The notes beneath the pieces are model-generated. The model was not told the origin of the DNA. It did no database searches and saw nothing but the letters and a program-made list of their open reading frames with translations. From a virus, in the IMG/VR virus record IMGVR_UViG_3300023170_000013, positions 1-64,000 of that record: a stretch of DNA of 64,000 nucleotides. One strand, 5' to 3'. How positions within the stretch are numbered: position 1 is the stretch's first letter; each line of letters opens with the position of its first letter. A program made the position numbers and the translations under genes. Positions 62,101 to 64,000 of the stretch are shown one piece after another.

Positions 62101-62412
62101 ATGGCTAGAAGAACAGCTTTTGTTGATAAATATTTATCATCGTTTATTTCAAAAAAGTTATTGGTTTGGATTGTCGCAACAGTCGTGTTTTTGACAACTG
62201 GCAATCTTAAATCAGGAGATTGGCTTGTGATCTCTGCTATTTACATTGGTGGGCAATCTGTTATTGACGCAGTGAAAGCAATGAAAGGCTCGACCAATGT
62301 TACAACGAAAGTTGAAACAGCAGTGAAGACAATCTTGTCCGACAAAGACAAGAAAGATGAGAAAGGGAAAGTTCCCCTTTCTGATACAACAGGCGATACG
62401 GTGACAAAATGA
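62101..62412 (+). CDS. Holin-like membrane protein
   Basis: A 103-residue protein with two hydrophobic helices, LLVWIVATVVFLTTGNL (~20-36) and DWLVISAIYIGGQSVIDAV (~40-58), joined by a short turn, and a charged Lys/Asp-rich tail. This is a class II-like holin layout. It would form inner-membrane holes to release the peptidase encoded just upstream. GGAG precedes the ATG by about 6 bases. Confidence 0.72.
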   Translation: MARRTAFVDKYLSSFISKKLLVWIVATVVFLTTGNLKSGDWLVISAIYIGGQSVIDAVKAMKGSTNVTTKVETAVKTILSDKDKKDEKGKVPLSDTTGDTVTK

Positions 62413-62822
62413 GTGAGATTTGGGCAGAGGTTAAAAGAAAGTGGACAGAGTCCAAATATTTTATAGCAGTTGTTTTTGTTTTCTTGACAGTTGCTATTTT
62501 TCTTTTGACGACCAGCGATGGTCAAAAAAGATTGAGACAAATCATAAGGTCTTTGCAAAAAAGAAGAGAAGATGAATTGTACGAAATCCAAGAAAAACAA
62601 AATCAAAAAGAAAAAGAAAAGAAAGATTTAAAAAAGAAACATGAGAAGATTTTGGAAGAGATTGGAAAAGAATACAAGATTGGAAAAGAAAACGCCAAGA
62701 AAGAATACGACAAGAAGGTTAAAAAGATCTTGAAACAAACAAAGAAAGATCCTTCTCAGTTGTCCAAAAGATTGGCAGATGAATTTGGTCTTGACTACAA
62801 GGAAGATAATAATGAAAATTAA
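62409..62822 (+). CDS. Single-pass protein with coiled coil, candidate inner-membrane spanin
   Basis: A 137-residue protein with one helix (FIAVVFVFLTVAIFLLTT, ~19-36) and then a long, strongly charged coiled coil (about 45-115). This is the shape of an i-spanin such as lambda Rz, which links the inner and outer membrane during lysis. It overlaps the holin gene by 4 bases (ATGA). No embedded Rz1-like lipoprotein frame was noticed. The assignment rests on shape and place only. Confidence 0.55.
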   Translation: MSEIWAEVKRKWTESKYFIAVVFVFLTVAIFLLTTSDGQKRLRQIIRSLQKRREDELYEIQEKQNQKEKEKKDLKKKHEKILEEIGKEYKIGKENAKKEYDKKVKKILKQTKKDPSQLSKRLADEFGLDYKEDNNEN

Positions 62823-63348
62823 AAAAAAACAACTCTTAAAAATCATCAAAGAAGAGCTTTTAAAAGAAAACATACAAGAACTTTTTGCAACAATAAGACA
62901 GCTTATCAATGCCGGCCAATATGACAGGGCATATGCTCAAATCATGGTGCAAATTGATGAAGACGATCCAAAGCACAAAATGGCAATTGATTATCTTGTT
63001 AGGCACAGTGGAGATGATTCGTATGAAGATAAGCTAAATAGTTGGCCTGATAGCGATTTTAGAAAATTAATTGCATATGGCTTTCTGCAATACGATCATG
63101 ATTTTGATGACTTTCTGTCGAACTATGTCCAAGGTATCTTCGAAAGTCCCGAAGATTATCTTAAATATAGGTGGGAAGAGTACACTTGGGACATGATTGA
63201 GGAGCTTCCACTTCCCTCCGACATAGAACGTTATATCGATATCGAAATCAATTGGGCTATGTGGGCAAGAGACAGTGAGCTTAATGGCGAGTTTGCATCT
63301 TGGGAGCTTGATGGCGTTCCCGGAGTTTTGATTATATCCCCAGCATAA
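62812..63348 (+). CDS. Hypothetical protein with KIIKEEL-type leader
   Basis: A 178-residue acidic protein that begins MKIKKKQLLKIIKEEL, the shared leader, then LLKENIQELFATIRQLINAG. The body is helical and rich in Asp, Glu, Trp and Tyr (WPDSDFRKLIAYGFLQYDHD). I do not recognise it. The start at 62812 is preferred to 62779 because GGA lies 9 bases before it and the leader then begins at residue 1. It overlaps the preceding gene by 11 bases. Confidence 0.6.
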   Translation: MKIKKKQLLKIIKEELLKENIQELFATIRQLINAGQYDRAYAQIMVQIDEDDPKHKMAIDYLVRHSGDDSYEDKLNSWPDSDFRKLIAYGFLQYDHDFDDFLSNYVQGIFESPEDYLKYRWEEYTWDMIEELPLPSDIERYIDIEINWAMWARDSELNGEFASWELDGVPGVLIISPA

Positions 63349-63361
63349 GACAGGAGTAGAA

Positions 63362-63802
63362 ATGATTACCTTTAAACGCGTTTTAAGCACCATTCTAGCC
63401 ACTTTCATCACAATTTCGCCCTGCTATGCCAATAAGTCCACAAGGCTTCAAAAAGGGGCAAAAGCGCCCTTTTCTGGAACGCTCTTGGATGATGAAGCGG
63501 TAGCAAAGATTTTGGCAAAACAAGATTACTTGAAAAAAAGCTTGAAGTTGGATTGTTCTTACCAAAGACAAAAAGAAAAAGCAAAGCTTCAATTGAAGAT
63601 TGATCAATGCAAAGTAGATTTCAAAATTGAGAAAGAATTGAGAAAAAACTTAAGAAAGATTGATCAAGAAGAGATTACAAGATTAAGAAAGATTGCAAAG
63701 CCGCAAAACAATTGGACACCTCTTTGGATCACAATTGGCTTTGTTGCAGGAGCAGGAACAACAATTTTAATTCTTTATGGAATACAAGGAATTCAAAAGT
63801 GA
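63362..63802 (+). CDS. Exported protein with C-terminal membrane helix, spanin-like
   Basis: A 146-residue protein with an N-terminal signal peptide (VLSTILATFITISPCYA, likely cut before Asn24), then KGAKAPFSGTLLDDEAVAKI, a segment I have seen in phage lysis-region proteins. A charged coiled coil follows, and a C-terminal hydrophobic helix (LWITIGFVAGAGTTILILYG). The result would be a periplasmic coiled coil tied to the inner membrane at its C-terminus. A spanin or lysis-regulator role is likely given the holin and peptidase upstream. Confidence 0.6.
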   Translation: MITFKRVLSTILATFITISPCYANKSTRLQKGAKAPFSGTLLDDEAVAKILAKQDYLKKSLKLDCSYQRQKEKAKLQLKIDQCKVDFKIEKELRKNLRKIDQEEITRLRKIAKPQNNWTPLWITIGFVAGAGTTILILYGIQGIQK

Positions 63803-64000
63803 AGATCAAAAAAGAAACCATTTTCAAGATCATCAAAGAAGAGATTGAAAGAGAACTTTCAAAAGAAGAAAAGCACAAGATTGTTTCTTTTGATTTTGAT
63901 GATACCTTGACCTTTGCTCCTTTTGATCCGGAAGAAGAACATTCTGTTTACAAAGGGCCTCATGAGGAAATGATGAAAAAGATTAGAGGCTATATCGAAG
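63799..64000 (+). CDS. HAD-family phosphatase with KIIKEEI leader (3' end cut)
   Basis: Starts at a GTG that overlaps the stop of the preceding gene (GTGA) and runs out of the window after 67 codons. The leader reads VKIKKETIFKIIKEEI (initiator shown as V), matching the genes at 51727 and 62812. It is followed by HKIVSFDFDDTLTFAP, the DxDxT motif I of HAD phosphatases, in which the first Asp is the nucleophile. Phage HAD enzymes include 5'-nucleotidases and polynucleotide kinase/phosphatases; the missing part decides which. Confidence 0.65.
   Translation, partial: MKIKKETIFKIIKEEIERELSKEEKHKIVSFDFDDTLTFAPFDPEEEHSVYKGPHEEMMKKIRGYIE

Noticed and set aside
1-64000. CRISPR arrays, insertion sequences, integrase or attachment sites
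   Set aside because: No direct repeats with regular spacers, no transposase or integrase motifs, and no duplicated tRNA end were seen on either strand.

Overview
This window is a piece of a large, AT-rich, strictly lytic-type tailed bacteriophage genome of the T4 superfamily (contractile-tail myovirus). The evidence is a gp55-like late sigma factor, baseplate wedge proteins of the gp25 and gp6 families, a gp61-like primase, a gp46/gp47 (Rad50/Mre11) recombination nuclease, PhoH, a RuvC-type resolvase, and a holin/peptidase/spanin-like lysis group. Nearly every base is coding and most neighbours overlap by 1-11 bases. The host is probably Gram-negative, because the window encodes a lipoprotein and a spanin-like protein. 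Several families here are ones I associate with marine or freshwater T4-like phages, but neither habitat nor host can be proven from the sequence. No integrase, tRNA, rRNA, CRISPR array or insertion sequence was seen.

Layout. (1) 1-5657: mostly minus-strand host-interaction and nucleotide genes. These are a nucleotidyltransferase-like virion-type protein cut by the window edge, an HExxH metalloprotease, a Nudix hydrolase, PIN-PhoH, an exported trypsin-like lipoprotein and a small HTH-like protein. (2) 5850-18926: a 13-kb carbohydrate operon. It holds about seven glycosyltransferase-type genes, a two-subunit minimal transketolase, an iron-sulfur PLP C3-dehydrase (E1/RfbH type), a 4,6-dehydratase, an SDR reductase and the GDP-fucose pair Gmd/Fcl. 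(3) 18923-20710: small genes and the late sigma factor. (4) 20722-51182: 30 kb of tail and baseplate genes, including proteins of 1875 and 2818 residues. (5) 51212-56709: RuvC-like resolvase, primase and a single-chain Mre11-Rad50 fusion. (6) 56752-64000: a tightly coupled run of small or modular proteins that look like internal head proteins, with the lysis genes embedded among them.

How it fits together. Resolvase, primase and the Mre11-Rad50 fusion serve replication and recombination. The gp55-like factor would switch on the structural genes. The sugar operon could make one or more unusual deoxy sugars and attach them to the virion, the phage DNA or the host envelope. Sigma-70-like promoters with an extended -10 (TGn-TATAAT) and a 17-base spacer recur in front of early-type genes. 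The most interesting items are the candidate branched/dideoxy-sugar pathway, the Mre11-Rad50 fusion, and a 16-residue N-terminal leader (KIIKEE core) shared by otherwise unrelated proteins, which I interpret as a capsid-targeting propeptide.
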